A DNA stretch of 60,585 nt from Thermoplasmatota archaeon. GTDB taxonomy: Archaea; Thermoplasmatota; JAKEGO01. The notes beneath the pieces are model-generated. The model was not told the origin of the DNA and searched no databases. It worked only from the letters and a program-made list of their open reading frames with translations. The position numbers and the translations under genes were made by a program. Positions 1-8,198 of this stretch are shown in pieces (position 1 is the first letter of the stretch; every line of letters starts with the position of its first letter). The DNA lies in assembly GCA_028279595.1 (NCBI GenBank), contig JANQNK010000016.1:1-60585 (forward strand). Reading direction: 5' to 3'.

Positions 1-136
1 CCCGTGTCTCAGAAAAACGAACTCCTATGTAAGATCCTTGCATATAATATCACCGTGCTAATCCATGAGATGGTTGGGGAGCGGATTATGATAGAGTTAC
101 GTGATTATTAAAAGTCGTTCAAATTAAAAAAGCAAA

Positions 137-589
137 TTAACGCCATTCTAAAATAAACTTCTTCTTAACATTCCTGACAGAGTTTTGAATCTGAATACCA
201 GTGTTTTCTGTAAACGGAACTTTTGTTGAGTCAGGAAGGTGAAAGCAGATTCGTAAATTAGTAGGAATGTTCTGTTCGACCTTAAGGTGATAACTTCGTT
301 TAGGCACAACCTTCCGATGATTTTTTAAATCGATGATCTCCAGTTTACTGCCATGAATTTTCGAGAAGAACGATCCCGAAATCTTTCCAATCGAGTAAAT
401 GATCACATCTCCCCGTCCCGAAGATAATCGTACATCAAAACGATATTCACGAGTTCCGACGGCAGAATGATTCCGACGGCATTTTGGTTTAAAAGTAACC
501 TTAAAGGTTTTACGTGTAGTATAAATATATAGTAATAGTGAGATTGTTCCCACAATGGCACCATATAATGCTAAAGGGTCGTTTTCCAT
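137..589 (-). CDS. Hypothetical membrane-anchored protein (150 aa)
   Basis: I do not recognise this protein. Residues about 8-24 form one hydrophobic segment (LYGAIVGTISLLLYIY), followed by a basic stretch and a soluble, beta-rich domain of about 110 residues, so it is probably an N-terminally anchored protein. The ATG at 589 is preceded by a GGGTGG-like ribosome binding site. It lies in the AT-rich left end of the window with a second small minus-strand gene just upstream. Base composition is clearly lower in GC than the genes after 1.8 kb, which suggests recent acquisition. Function unknown. Confidence 0.55.
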   Translation of the reverse strand: MENDPLALYGAIVGTISLLLYIYTTRKTFKVTFKPKCRRNHSAVGTREYRFDVRLSSGRGDVIIYSIGKISGSFFSKIHGSKLEIIDLKNHRKVVPKRSYHLKVEQNIPTNLRICFHLPDSTKVPFTENTGIQIQNSVRNVKKKFILEWR

Positions 590-601
590 TAATCCACCCG
601 C

Positions 602-814
602 CTAATTCTTATCAAATTTTGGTTTGCACGTATGATCTTCGTAATTGATGGTTAATTCCTCTTTTGAGAATTTAACCCTCTCTTTACCGAGACCATTCCG
701 TTTTTCAAAGACACAGTATGTTTTTCCGTCATAATCTGTGATACAATCTACACTGGAATATTCTTCTCCATGAAGCGTTAGAATAAAGCGTTGTTTCTTG
801 TTGTTATCGCCCAT
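602..814 (-). CDS. Small hypothetical protein (70 aa)
   Basis: No family is recognised. The product is small, charged and soluble, with no membrane segment. I chose the ATG at 814 because AGGGAG lies 4 nt upstream of it. An in-frame ATG at 829 would add five residues but has no ribosome binding site. It stops 12 bases before the start of the next minus-strand gene at 589, so the two are probably co-transcribed. It shares that gene's AT-rich composition. Confidence 0.5.
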   Translation of the reverse strand: MGDNNKKQRFILTLHGEEYSSVDCITDYDGKTYCVFEKRNGLGKERVKFSKEELTINYEDHTCKPKFDKN

Positions 815-1032
815 GGAACTCCCTTTCATATTGATTTATGAATATAAGTAGATTAGCATTGAATATGTGAATGATTCTACTTGAAATTAGTACATTCTCC
901 CCTATTGTTTCACCTCAAACCTCATTGTACGATCAATATAAAGCGATATTGACCTTTTTTTTACACGCCGGTGACATCCGGCAATTTGAGGTATAAACCC
1001 AATTAACCTTATATCCTTGAAACCATTGTAAT

Positions 1033-1263
1033 ATGTTGATGCGGGAAACCGGATCAACAAAACGCATTGCGCTCGTGTTGTCTCCTATACTTCTGTTGTT
1101 ATACTTCTTTTCCGGAGTCATTTCATGGTCTTTTGCTGTGTATTTAATATTCAATGAGGCCGATATCCTCCAAATCGTTGCTGCGGTCACGTTTGGAACC
1201 CTTTTTCTTGGAAAATCAGGAAAGATGATTCGGGACGAACTGTCTCCCCAGAATGCAATGTGA
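1033..1263 (+). CDS. Small membrane protein (76 aa)
   Basis: The protein has a hydrophobic segment at residues about 12-40 and a second weaker one at about 45-60, consistent with one or two membrane helices and a basic C-terminal stretch. A TATA-like CTTATAT lies near 1008-1014, so the transcript would start close to the ATG. The opposite strand also has an open frame (933-1271), but it lacks hydrophobic patterning and I treat it as a shadow. No homologue is recognised; it could be spurious. Confidence 0.35.
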   Translation: MLMRETGSTKRIALVLSPILLLLYFFSGVISWSFAVYLIFNEADILQIVAAVTFGTLFLGKSGKMIRDELSPQNAM

Positions 1264-1425
1264 TTCTGCACTTAAACTCCGAATCCTGCCCCTAAAGTAC
1301 TCATCGAATGTGACTTTAAGGGCAAACCCGCCCACCACGGCCTTGCCCTATTATTAGGTACAATTGGAGGACTCTATTGAAAAAATGCGAATTTTTCTTG
1401 CAAAGTCCCGCAGATTATTTAAAGT

Positions 1426-1671
1426 TTGAAGTTGTGTGATATTTGTCACGTGGGGATTAACATGGTGTACGTATCAAGAATTCCGGGGGTGTGTGCCGGT
1501 TGTGGGAGCGGTCCGCTCATATTGTGTCGTTGGTGCATGTATTGTACCGAATGTAAGATCGACGAACTGTCTGGAGCGGGACGGAGATACCAGCCCACCG
1601 TCCACGACCTCATCATTCCGAGATATGATGACTCCATTCCAGATTATGACGACGATACCTCCCAGCTCTGA
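1426..1671 (+). CDS. Cysteine-rich small protein, possible zinc ribbon (81 aa, TTG start)
   Basis: The N-terminal 45 residues carry closely spaced cysteines: CDIC near residue 4, CAGC near 23 and CRWCMYC near 34 followed by TEC. This is typical of a treble-clef or zinc-ribbon metal site. The tail is acidic. The frame opens just after a stop codon, so TTG at 1426 is the first possible start, and a TTTAAAG TATA-like stretch overlaps that position. A second frame on the same strand (1436-1690) is less protein-like. Function unknown. Confidence 0.4.
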   Translation: MKLCDICHVGINMVYVSRIPGVCAGCGSGPLILCRWCMYCTECKIDELSGAGRRYQPTVHDLIIPRYDDSIPDYDDDTSQL

Positions 1672-1872
1672 GCACGACCGCCGACCCTGATACGGCGACC
1701 GACCCATATCATCACCGATCCTCCCCGCGGGTCACCCCAACTTAATTCTGCACTCAAGGTCGTCAATAATAACACCTCGGGTGCAAGGCCGCCAACCCCC
1801 TCGATACCGATCCGCGAACCTATTAAGTATCCTTCATCTCTTCGGATAACTGGACACAAGGGGGACACTGCC

Positions 1873-2271
1873 ATGAAGAAGGTAGCCATAATCCTGAGAT
1901 CGTGCGATTACGAGAGCGCCATGTCAGCCTTCATGCTCGCGAATTCCTCCGCCATACTCGGCTCCGAGGTTCACATCTACATGATCTTCAGGGGCGTCAG
2001 GATCGCGAAGAAGGGCTTCAAACCGAAGTTTACACGTCCAATGGGGCCATTGACCAATGCGTTCGAGCGACGCATCAAGAAACAGGGATTCGACACCTTC
2101 CAGGAGCAGCTGGACGTTGCCCGCGAGCTCGGCGTGAAGCTCCACGTATGCGACCTCTGCGTAAGGATAGGGCTTCTCAAGAAGGAACAGCTCATCGACG
2201 GCGTCGACATAATAGGAATGCCCAGGTTCGCAGAACTCGCCGAAGAGAGCGACTCGCAGTTCTCGTTCTGA
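1873..2271 (+). CDS. DsrE/DsrF-like sulfur-carrier family protein
   Basis: This is a 132-residue protein of the DsrE/DsrF-like fold, which in known members carries persulfide sulfur on cysteine. It shows the family layout: an N-terminal beta strand (KKVAIILRS), a long helix with small residues, GSEVHIYMIFRGV as the second strand, and a late cysteine pair in HVCDLC followed by GLLKKEQLIDGV. It faces tusA, which is convergent with a 5-base gap, and a second DsrE gene lies 1 kb away, so a sulfur-relay role is likely. The start has AAGGGGG about 7 bases upstream. The exact partner is unknown. Confidence 0.8.
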   Translation: MKKVAIILRSCDYESAMSAFMLANSSAILGSEVHIYMIFRGVRIAKKGFKPKFTRPMGPLTNAFERRIKKQGFDTFQEQLDVARELGVKLHVCDLCVRIGLLKKEQLIDGVDIIGMPRFAELAEESDSQFSF

Positions 2272-2276
2272 TCCTG

Positions 2277-2513
2277 TCACGCTTTACGTAAAAGGATCCT
2301 AATATGGTCGCCTGCGTCCTCTACCGACAACAATTCGTTCTTCTGGACCTGGACGAAGACCCGCTGGATGGAAGGGGAGATATCTGGCTCACAGAGGACC
2401 TCCACAACTTGACCGCTCTCCATCGGCTTGATGACCTTGCGTACCTCCATCAACGGTTTGGTGCAGACCATCCCGCGGGCGTCGACGGTGCCGTGGACCT
2501 CGATATCGGACAT
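2277..2513 (-). CDS. tusA: TusA/SirA family sulfur-carrier protein
   Basis: The 78-residue product has the TusA signature DARGMVCTKPLMEVRK near residue 12, with the conserved CxxP cysteine that accepts persulfide in the family. The remaining beta-alpha pattern, including VVEVLCEP and a final hydrophobic strand, matches the fold. I start at the ATG at 2513. The open frame extends upstream but the added residues are not TusA-like and overlap the regulator gene. It lies just downstream of the Lrp-like gene on the same strand, suggesting co-expression with the DsrE proteins in sulfur transfer, for example to tRNA thiolation or cofactors. Confidence 0.85.
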   Translation of the reverse strand: MSDIEVHGTVDARGMVCTKPLMEVRKVIKPMESGQVVEVLCEPDISPSIQRVFVQVQKNELLSVEDAGDHIRILLRKA

Positions 2514-2569
2514 ATCGACAACCGATGTGATAGGGGGTAGAATAGGGTTTTTATCCGGGTCGGTCCGGG

Positions 2570-3163
2570 TCATGGAGAGGCAGGGTCTGTGGTCCTCCAG
2601 ACGTGGCCCTTGTAGTGGCCTGTGACAGGACATCCGATGCACCTTCCGGCCTGCCAGCAGGAGCACTCGCCGCAGTCGATGTCGCAGGGTGCCTGAGAAT
2701 CCTTTTCATATGTCAACTGTATCGGTGCGATGAACTCGCGGGCCACGGATACGACTATGCTGAGGTCCACGTCCGTCACGTCGGGCCGGGGGCGGACGTG
2801 GTGGTTCACGATGGCCTCCAGGGTGGCGTAGTCGTCGCAGGCCAGGAGGATGGTGAAGTTCTTCGAACCCGTGGTGTTGAACCCGTTGATGAAGAACGGG
2901 CACTCCCCCAGCATCTTGAGGATCCCGGCCGGGTCGGAGGTCGCGATGTCCACCTTCGCCAGATGTAGCCCGAGCCTCTTGACGTCGACGCCTGCGACTA
3001 TGTTCAGGGCGCCCATGTCCTTCAACTTGCGGATCCTCTTGCTGACAGTCGGCTGGGATACTCCCAGGGCCTTGGCGATCTCTGCCTGCGAGGTGTCCGG
3101 CGCCTCCTTCATGAAGGTAAGTATATCGGCGTCGATGTCGTCCAGGAGCGGCATGTTGACCAT
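2570..3163 (-). CDS. Lrp/AsnC-type regulator with cysteine-rich C-terminal tail
   Basis: Residues about 5-60 form an AsnC-type winged helix, with the recognition segment QAEIAKALGVSQPTVSKRI. They are followed by an alpha/beta ligand-sensing region. Unusually, the last 45 residues carry six cysteines: CDIDCGECSC, then CIGC a few residues later, then a YKGHVW stretch. That spacing could bind a metal or iron-sulfur cluster, or act as a thiol switch. The ATG has a strong AGGTGAT site. tusA follows 56 bases downstream and a DsrE gene lies upstream, so I infer a sulfur- or redox-responsive regulator of this cluster. Confidence 0.8.
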   Translation of the reverse strand: MVNMPLLDDIDADILTFMKEAPDTSQAEIAKALGVSQPTVSKRIRKLKDMGALNIVAGVDVKRLGLHLAKVDIATSDPAGILKMLGECPFFINGFNTTGSKNFTILLACDDYATLEAIVNHHVRPRPDVTDVDLSIVVSVAREFIAPIQLTYEKDSQAPCDIDCGECSCWQAGRCIGCPVTGHYKGHVWRTTDPASP

Positions 3164-3275
3164 ATCATCACCTGTATCCCATTACTCGGTGGAATATTAT
3201 ATTCCGATGGAACACCCTCTAAGTATAAATCATTATCAGATGCGTTCGAGGGCCCGTAACTATTCGGTGATCTTC

Positions 3276-3623
3276 CTAGAATATTACCGATCTATCGGAG
3301 CTGGCGATCATTCCTACGAAGTCCGCCATGGTCCCCTTCCTGACCCCGTCGACGACCTCCTCCTCCGGGAGGTTCCGCTCCTTTGCGCAGGTCCCGCAGT
3401 ACTTGATCTCGACGCCCGCCTCGATCACCTTGTCCAGCCACAGGAGCGGGTTGGCGAAATTGCCAGGGTCCTGCCCCTTCTTGGCGACGAAGATCCCGTC
3501 CTCGAAGAGGAAGACCTTCAGTTCATGTCCTTCCATTATGGCCGTGTGCATGAAGTTCAGCGCCGTGAAGGCACGCTCACTGGTATATGCTGGAGAACCA
3601 AGTCCGACTGCTATCGATACCAT
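3276..3623 (-). CDS. DsrE family protein
   Basis: This is a second DsrE-fold protein (115 aa), related to but distinct from the one at 1873. It has the typical opening strand VSIAVGLGSP, a helix rich in small residues, EGHELKVFLFEDG, and the conserved late motif YCGTCAKE followed by EEEVVDGVRKGTM, in which the cysteine is the expected persulfide carrier. I chose ATG 3623 because GAGGTG sits 6 bases upstream and the first strand then begins at residue 2. A TTG at 3653 overlapping the upstream gene is an alternative. It is probably co-transcribed with the secreted thioredoxin-like gene. Confidence 0.8.
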   Translation of the reverse strand: MVSIAVGLGSPAYTSERAFTALNFMHTAIMEGHELKVFLFEDGIFVAKKGQDPGNFANPLLWLDKVIEAGVEIKYCGTCAKERNLPEEEVVDGVRKGTMADFVGMIASSDRSVIF

Positions 3624-3649
3624 CTCGAACACCTCGTTTACGGTCTGAC

Positions 3650-4768
3650 TCAATGAAGCCTTCGGGTTATCAGTATTGCCCCGAAGAGTGCGAGGGTCAT
3701 GGTAAGGGCCTCGAATCCGGGGAGGCTCTCGGAACCGTCGTCCCCACCACCCTTACCGATGTGAATGACGTACTCGATGGTCTTGGTCTCGGCTCCCTCG
3801 GAGTCCTCGGCAACCACCCACATGTGGATGGAGTAGCCCTCCTTGAACTTCCCGATGTCCGCGGAGTAGGTCCCGCCATCGTTCGTCATCTGGATCACCT
3901 CCTCCCTGAGGCAGGTGTCCCCTGAGCAGGCCGCCACCTCGACGGTCACGTTCGCAACGTCCCCCTCCACCGGTACCGAGACGGTGATCCTCTCCCCGGC
4001 CCCCGGATGCACCGGTTCCCAGGATACGTTCCCCATCAAAAGGTCCGCATACGTCTCCGTGGACGCGGTCTGGAGGCCGTATCCGGTAAGCGAGTCGTAG
4101 ACGGCTCCGATCACGATCAGGTTCGACAGGTCGCAGTCCGAGGCATCCCACGTGGTGCTCTCGCTCTGCTCGGTCTGGCTATAGAGCGTGATGTCCTTGT
4201 CGAAGGCGTAGTCCACGAATCCGTATGGAATAGATTCATTGTGGAGGTTCTTGTATCTCGAGATGGGTTCGACCATCGCGACCTTGAGGTTGACGTCCTG
4301 CCATGGCCACGTGGTCCCGGTGTAGGTGGCGCTGTAGCCGACCCGTACGTTCCCATCCCCTTCGTCCTCGAGCGAAACGGTAAGTGTTATCGGCGCTACG
4401 TTCCTCTCACCGCAGGCCTCGATGTGACCCTCGTATGAGTCAGGGTTCCCTGTCCGGTCCTCCCTGTAGTCGCCGTCGAATATTGCTGATGGATAAGAGT
4501 TGACCGCATAATCGTCGCCTCTGGCCTCGGCCTCGTCGTTGACGTCGGTGACCATTGACATGAAGTGGTAGTTCTGCTTATAGATCAGGTTGAGCCGGGC
4601 GGCCTCGACCTCGCCGTCGGGGCAGTACTGGCACCACGTCGTCACGAAGAGCTCCAGTACGACGGAGTGCGAGAAGTTGTCTCCGGGATCCTCGGGCTCG
4701 GCGGCCTGGGCCGGACTGACAAGGAGCAGACAGACGATCGCCATCATCAACAGAGCAAACCATCTCAT
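3650..4768 (-). CDS. Secreted thioredoxin-fold protein with PGF-CTERM anchor
   Basis: The 372-residue precursor starts with a signal peptide (hydrophobic ALLMMAIVCLLLVSPAQA). A thioredoxin-like domain at about 30-130 contains the CxxC motif TTWCQYCPDGEVEA, resembling Omp28-type proteins. An Ig-like domain follows at about 230-340. The C-terminus is SLPGFEALTMTLALFGAIL followed by RRLH, the PGF-CTERM sorting signal processed by archaeosortase A in known archaea. It should therefore be a lipid-anchored surface protein with a redox or disulfide role. The ATG at 4768 has GGGTGAG upstream; a GTG at 4777 is less likely. It is next to DsrE and TusA genes. Confidence 0.8.
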   Translation of the reverse strand: MRWFALLMMAIVCLLLVSPAQAAEPEDPGDNFSHSVVLELFVTTWCQYCPDGEVEAARLNLIYKQNYHFMSMVTDVNDEAEARGDDYAVNSYPSAIFDGDYREDRTGNPDSYEGHIEACGERNVAPITLTVSLEDEGDGNVRVGYSATYTGTTWPWQDVNLKVAMVEPISRYKNLHNESIPYGFVDYAFDKDITLYSQTEQSESTTWDASDCDLSNLIVIGAVYDSLTGYGLQTASTETYADLLMGNVSWEPVHPGAGERITVSVPVEGDVANVTVEVAACSGDTCLREEVIQMTNDGGTYSADIGKFKEGYSIHMWVVAEDSEGAETKTIEYVIHIGKGGGDDGSESLPGFEALTMTLALFGAILITRRLH

Positions 4769-4934
4769 GGTACTCACCCTACGAAATCACATTTCTCGGA
4801 CTCTATAAGAATCTATTGATACGCTTTTCCCGAACCTCGGATGGGCCAGTGGTCTGTGCGGAATATGCCACAGTTACGACAATTTACCACAAAATATTAA
4901 TCAGAGGGTCCGGATGGCCCAGGGAGGAATCGTT

Positions 4935-6371
4935 ATGGCGAACGTTGTCGGCGTCAAGAAGAACCTGCTCCTGGTCAAGATGCTCAAGCACAAGGAGGTC
5001 CGCGATCTCCCCAGGGAGTTCCTCTTCTACCTGAGGGAGCAGATGAAGCACGAGAAGTTCGTGAAGATCGCCGTCGACCACCCGAGGTTCGGCAACATCG
5101 ACCACACATACGTTCTAAACAGCCAGGTACCTCCCTATCCCAGTCCCGCTTTCACTCAGTTCCTGAAGGTCGGGAACAACGTCAGGAACGGGACCACGGC
5201 CCCGTCCTCGTGTCACATCGCCATAACCAACAGGTGCCCTTACGACTGCTGGCACTGCAGCAACGGCAACCGCGCCGAGTCGGACGACCTGGACATCGAC
5301 CTCCTGAAGAGATCGATCGCCAAGCTCCAGGACATGGGGAACAGCCTCATCGGGATAACCGGCGGCGAACCCCTGGTCAGGGACGACCTCGAGGAGATCA
5401 TATCAGCGATAGACGAGCGTTCAGTGGTCATGCTGTTCACGACCGGATACGGTCTGACGCCCGAGAGGGTCCAGAAGCTCAAGGAGGCCGGCCTGTTCTA
5501 CGCGGTGGTCTCCGTCGACCACTTCAGACCGGAGGAGCACGACAAGCTGCGCGGATACGAGGGTTCGCACAAGATCGCCATCGACGCCATCAAGATGTTC
5601 AGGGAGGCTGGACTGTACACGGTCGCGTCCTCCGTTCCACCGATCCCGATGATCGACGCGGGCGAGATGTTCGAGTTCGTCGATTACCTGAAGGACCTGG
5701 GCGTCCACGAGATCCGCTTCCTCGCTCCGATCCCGACGGGCAAGATCGTCGGACAGCGCGACCTCCGCTGGAAGAGGGACCAGGCCAAGGTCATGGCAGA
5801 GGTCCACGAGAGATACAACGCAGACAAGGAATATCCACGCGTGACCGTGTTCGGTTACATCGAGAGCGAATCCTTCCTCGGATGCTGTGCAGGGACGTTC
5901 CACATGTTCATCGAGAACGACGGCACTGTCACACCGTGCGACATGATACCGCTCAACTTCGGCAACATCGAGTCATGCGGCGTCGAGAAGGCCTACAACA
6001 GGATGGCGGGCGTGTTCCGCAACCCGCGGTACGACTGCTTCCTCCGGGCCGCCGTAACCCTCGTCGGGAAGGCGTACGAGGAGGAGGGCACACTTCCGCT
6101 CAGCCGCGAGAAGTCGATGGAGATCGCCGACAGGGTCAAGAACACGCGCATGTCCGAGTGCTTCCAGCAGCTCAAGATGCCCTACACCTGGACCGAGCAG
6201 GAGATCAAGGGTGGAAAGGCCTCCTACGGCGATTCAGGCGGATGCATGGGCTCACTCAAGGACGAGGAGCCCGCCGGTACCGGCGGCGGCTGCATGGGCG
6301 CCATAGCCGATGACGACGAGGACGTCGGCGATTCCGGCGGCTGCATGGGTTCCCTCAAGGACGAGGAGTGA
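4935..6371 (+). CDS. Radical SAM protein with triplicated GGCMG C-terminal tail
   Basis: This 478-residue protein has an N-terminal region of about 90 residues, then the radical SAM cluster motif CPYDCWHC (Cys101, 105, 108) and the GGEP motif. Further on, GCCAGTFHMF and VTPCDM resemble part of an auxiliary cluster region. The last 48 residues are unusual: GDSGGCMGSLKDEE, then an acidic linker with GGGCMGAIADDDED, then GDSGGCMGSLKDEE again at the very end. The tail could bind metal or be an attached substrate-like segment. ATG 4935 has GGGAGGA upstream; the ATG at 4914 has none. The reaction catalysed is not known to me. Confidence 0.85.
   Translation: MANVVGVKKNLLLVKMLKHKEVRDLPREFLFYLREQMKHEKFVKIAVDHPRFGNIDHTYVLNSQVPPYPSPAFTQFLKVGNNVRNGTTAPSSCHIAITNRCPYDCWHCSNGNRAESDDLDIDLLKRSIAKLQDMGNSLIGITGGEPLVRDDLEEIISAIDERSVVMLFTTGYGLTPERVQKLKEAGLFYAVVSVDHFRPEEHDKLRGYEGSHKIAIDAIKMFREAGLYTVASSVPPIPMIDAGEMFEFVDYLKDLGVHEIRFLAPIPTGKIVGQRDLRWKRDQAKVMAEVHERYNADKEYPRVTVFGYIESESFLGCCAGTFHMFIENDGTVTPCDMIPLNFGNIESCGVEKAYNRMAGVFRNPRYDCFLRAAVTLVGKAYEEEGTLPLSREKSMEIADRVKNTRMSECFQQLKMPYTWTEQEIKGGKASYGDSGGCMGSLKDEEPAGTGGGCMGAIADDDEDVGDSGGCMGSLKDEE
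6228..6368 (+). repeat. In-frame 42-nt repeat encoding GGCMG tail
   Basis: Two nearly identical 42-base units, 6228-6269 and 6327-6368, encode the same 14 residues (GDSGGCMGSLKDEE). A shorter relative, GGGCMG, lies between them. The units differ at a few third-codon positions only, so the amino-acid sequence appears to be maintained. Confidence 0.9.
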
Positions 6372-6406
6372 ATCCACCGAATAACAGTTTCAGACCTTTT
6401 AGCTAC

Positions 6407-6443
6407 GGCGCTCGACCGCGGACCGAAGGGGCGGTCAACGCGT
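6407..6443 (+). repeat. Intergenic hairpin repeat, copy 1
   Basis: The plan is GGCGCTC, stem GACCGC (6414-6419), loop GGACCGAAGGG (6420-6430), stem GCGGTC (6431-6436), then AACGCGT. It lies between two convergent genes, so it is not a promoter. The same plan with different stem sequences recurs at about 21.6, 32.0, 41.8, 41.9, 52.7 and 56.8 kb. Confidence 0.8.
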
Positions 6444-6492
6444 ATCGAATCCTATGCGATGGGCCTTCGATGTCCGAAAAAACTGCCGTCAC

Positions 6493-7485
6493 TCAGTATG
6501 CTCTCGTCAGGATCGTCTCGACGGCCAGCTCGAGCCTGTCCCGGTATTCCGTCTCCGGAAGTCTGTGGAGTGCCTCGACGCACTTCTCGGCCAGGTCCTC
6601 GGCGTACTCGTATGCGTAGTCGACGGCCTTCGCCTTCTCGATGAGCTCGATGGCGCGGGCGATGTCCCTCTCGGAATGCTGTCTCGAGGTGAGTATCCTG
6701 ACCAGCTCGTCGTGGTCCTCGCCCTGCAGCACCTCCATGGCCCGTATGGCGAGTATCGTCACCTGCCCCTCGCGGATGTCGGATCCCACCGGCTTTCCCG
6801 TCTTCCCGACGTCTCCCCTGATGTCGAGGATGTCGTCGGTGACCTGGAACACCTGGCCCACGAGGTCGCCGTACTCAACGATGGCGTCCAGCTGGTCCTC
6901 GTCAGCGTCGCCCAGCCATGCGCCCACCCTCAGGCTTCCCCTGATGAGCGCGGCGGTCTTCTTCTGGATGATCTCCTCGTACAGGTCCCTGCCCATGTGG
7001 ACGTGGAACTTGTTCTCGTTCTGGATGACCTCGCCCATCGCCAGGTCTCCGCAGGCATCGGCGATCATCTGGATGACCTCCTGCGGATACCGCCCACCGA
7101 TCTCGAAGGCCTTGACGAAGAGATAGTCGCCGGCTACGAGTGCCTTGATGTGGCCGTACTGACGGTTCGTCGTCAGTATCCCGCGCCGCATGTCGGCGCC
7201 GTCGTTTATGTCGTCGTGGATGAGCGATGCCGTATGGATGAACTCGATGGCAGCGGAGATCGGGACGACCTTGTCGATATTCTCCCCACCCACCGCCTTG
7301 AAGGCGACGATGAGGAGCGCCGGCCTGATCCGTTTTCCCCCGACCCTGATGAGGTAGGACGCTATCTCGTCGAGCTTGGAGTCCGATCCGATGTGCTCGA
7401 AGATCTCCTCCTCGACGACCTCGAGGTAGCCCTTGATCTCGTCATCGATGAACTGATGGAGGTCCTCCTCGACGTTTATCACCAT
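6493..7485 (-). CDS. Geranylgeranyl/farnesyl diphosphate synthase-type prenyltransferase
   Basis: This 330-residue all-helical polyprenyl synthase makes C20 (or C15) isoprenyl diphosphate for archaeal ether lipids. Both aspartate-rich motifs are visible: LIHDDINDGADMRRG (about residue 92) and FQVTDDILDIRGD, followed by the conserved GKPVGSDIREG. Length fits the family. GAGGT lies upstream of ATG 7485, and a TTAAATAA TATA box lies near 7510-7520 on the minus strand. Chain length cannot be read with certainty, but GGPP is most likely. A geranylgeranyl reductase is encoded at 25.3-26.5 kb. Confidence 0.92.
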   Translation of the reverse strand: MVINVEEDLHQFIDDEIKGYLEVVEEEIFEHIGSDSKLDEIASYLIRVGGKRIRPALLIVAFKAVGGENIDKVVPISAAIEFIHTASLIHDDINDGADMRRGILTTNRQYGHIKALVAGDYLFVKAFEIGGRYPQEVIQMIADACGDLAMGEVIQNENKFHVHMGRDLYEEIIQKKTAALIRGSLRVGAWLGDADEDQLDAIVEYGDLVGQVFQVTDDILDIRGDVGKTGKPVGSDIREGQVTILAIRAMEVLQGEDHDELVRILTSRQHSERDIARAIELIEKAKAVDYAYEYAEDLAEKCVEALHRLPETEYRDRLELAVETILTRAY

Positions 7486-7583
7486 TATGTGACCTCGAAA
7501 AGGGCCAGATTATTTAATCATATTGAAAACGGACGTTACGTTCGGTGGGAAAGATTTTATCGTTCCCGGGCGATGCGGTCGAC

Positions 7584-8198
7584 ATGAGGGGTCCCACCGG
7601 CATGATCATCGTGGCCGCGATAGGCCTGGCCATGACCTCTGCTGGATTCGTCCTTGTCAGCGGAGGGATCATCCTCCTAGGCCTCTGCGTCCTTCTGGCG
7701 GTATGCATCAAGGGAATGGACCAAGCGGTCGATCTCGATTCGATGGCCAGGCACCGCAGGATGGCCTATCCGCTGGCGATAGGTGTGCCGGTGATAACTG
7801 GGTATCTGGCCCTTCATCACGACCCGGTCTTCGGAATGGTCCTCGGTACAGCGATCGGACTGCTCATCGCCGGCAAGTGGGACCACCCGGCATTCTTCGT
7901 CGCCGGGATCGGGTTCATCCTGTTCATGCTCGCCTTTGTGTTGGTGGCCCAGGTTCCGATCGCCATCACATCGTACTACCTCATACCCATGGCTGCGGCA
8001 GGGAATTGGCTAGACGAGTTCTCCCACGAGAGGACAGCGGGCAAGGGGCTTCCGGGATCGGTGTTCCAGCACCGCCCGATCCTCAAGGTCGTCGGCCTGA
8101 TGGCCGTCCTCATCGGCTTCGCGGAATGGATACATCTCGGCGGACTGCTCGCGTTCGACATATCGTATGACGCGATCGCGCTCACGTGGAGGGATTGA
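7584..8198 (+). CDS. Polytopic membrane protein of unknown function
   Basis: The 204-residue product has about five or six hydrophobic segments (starting MIIVAAIGLAMTSAG and GGIILLGLCVLLAVC) with short polar loops. No catalytic motif or known family is recognised. I chose ATG 7584 because a TTTTAT TATA element at about 7555 predicts transcription starting just before it; a GTG at 7545 overlaps that element. The stop codon directly abuts the next start (TGA, then ATG), so it is in an operon with the methyltransferase. Confidence 0.65.
   Translation: MRGPTGMIIVAAIGLAMTSAGFVLVSGGIILLGLCVLLAVCIKGMDQAVDLDSMARHRRMAYPLAIGVPVITGYLALHHDPVFGMVLGTAIGLLIAGKWDHPAFFVAGIGFILFMLAFVLVAQVPIAITSYYLIPMAAAGNWLDEFSHERTAGKGLPGSVFQHRPILKVVGLMAVLIGFAEWIHLGGLLAFDISYDAIALTWRD

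Noticed and set aside
933..1271. 112-residue minus-strand frame
   Set aside because: No ribosome binding site or recognisable pattern; the plus-strand membrane frame is more credible.
5210..6313. 367-residue frame within the radical SAM gene
   Set aside because: Arg- and Gly-rich shadow typical of high-GC DNA; the real frame has the cluster motif.
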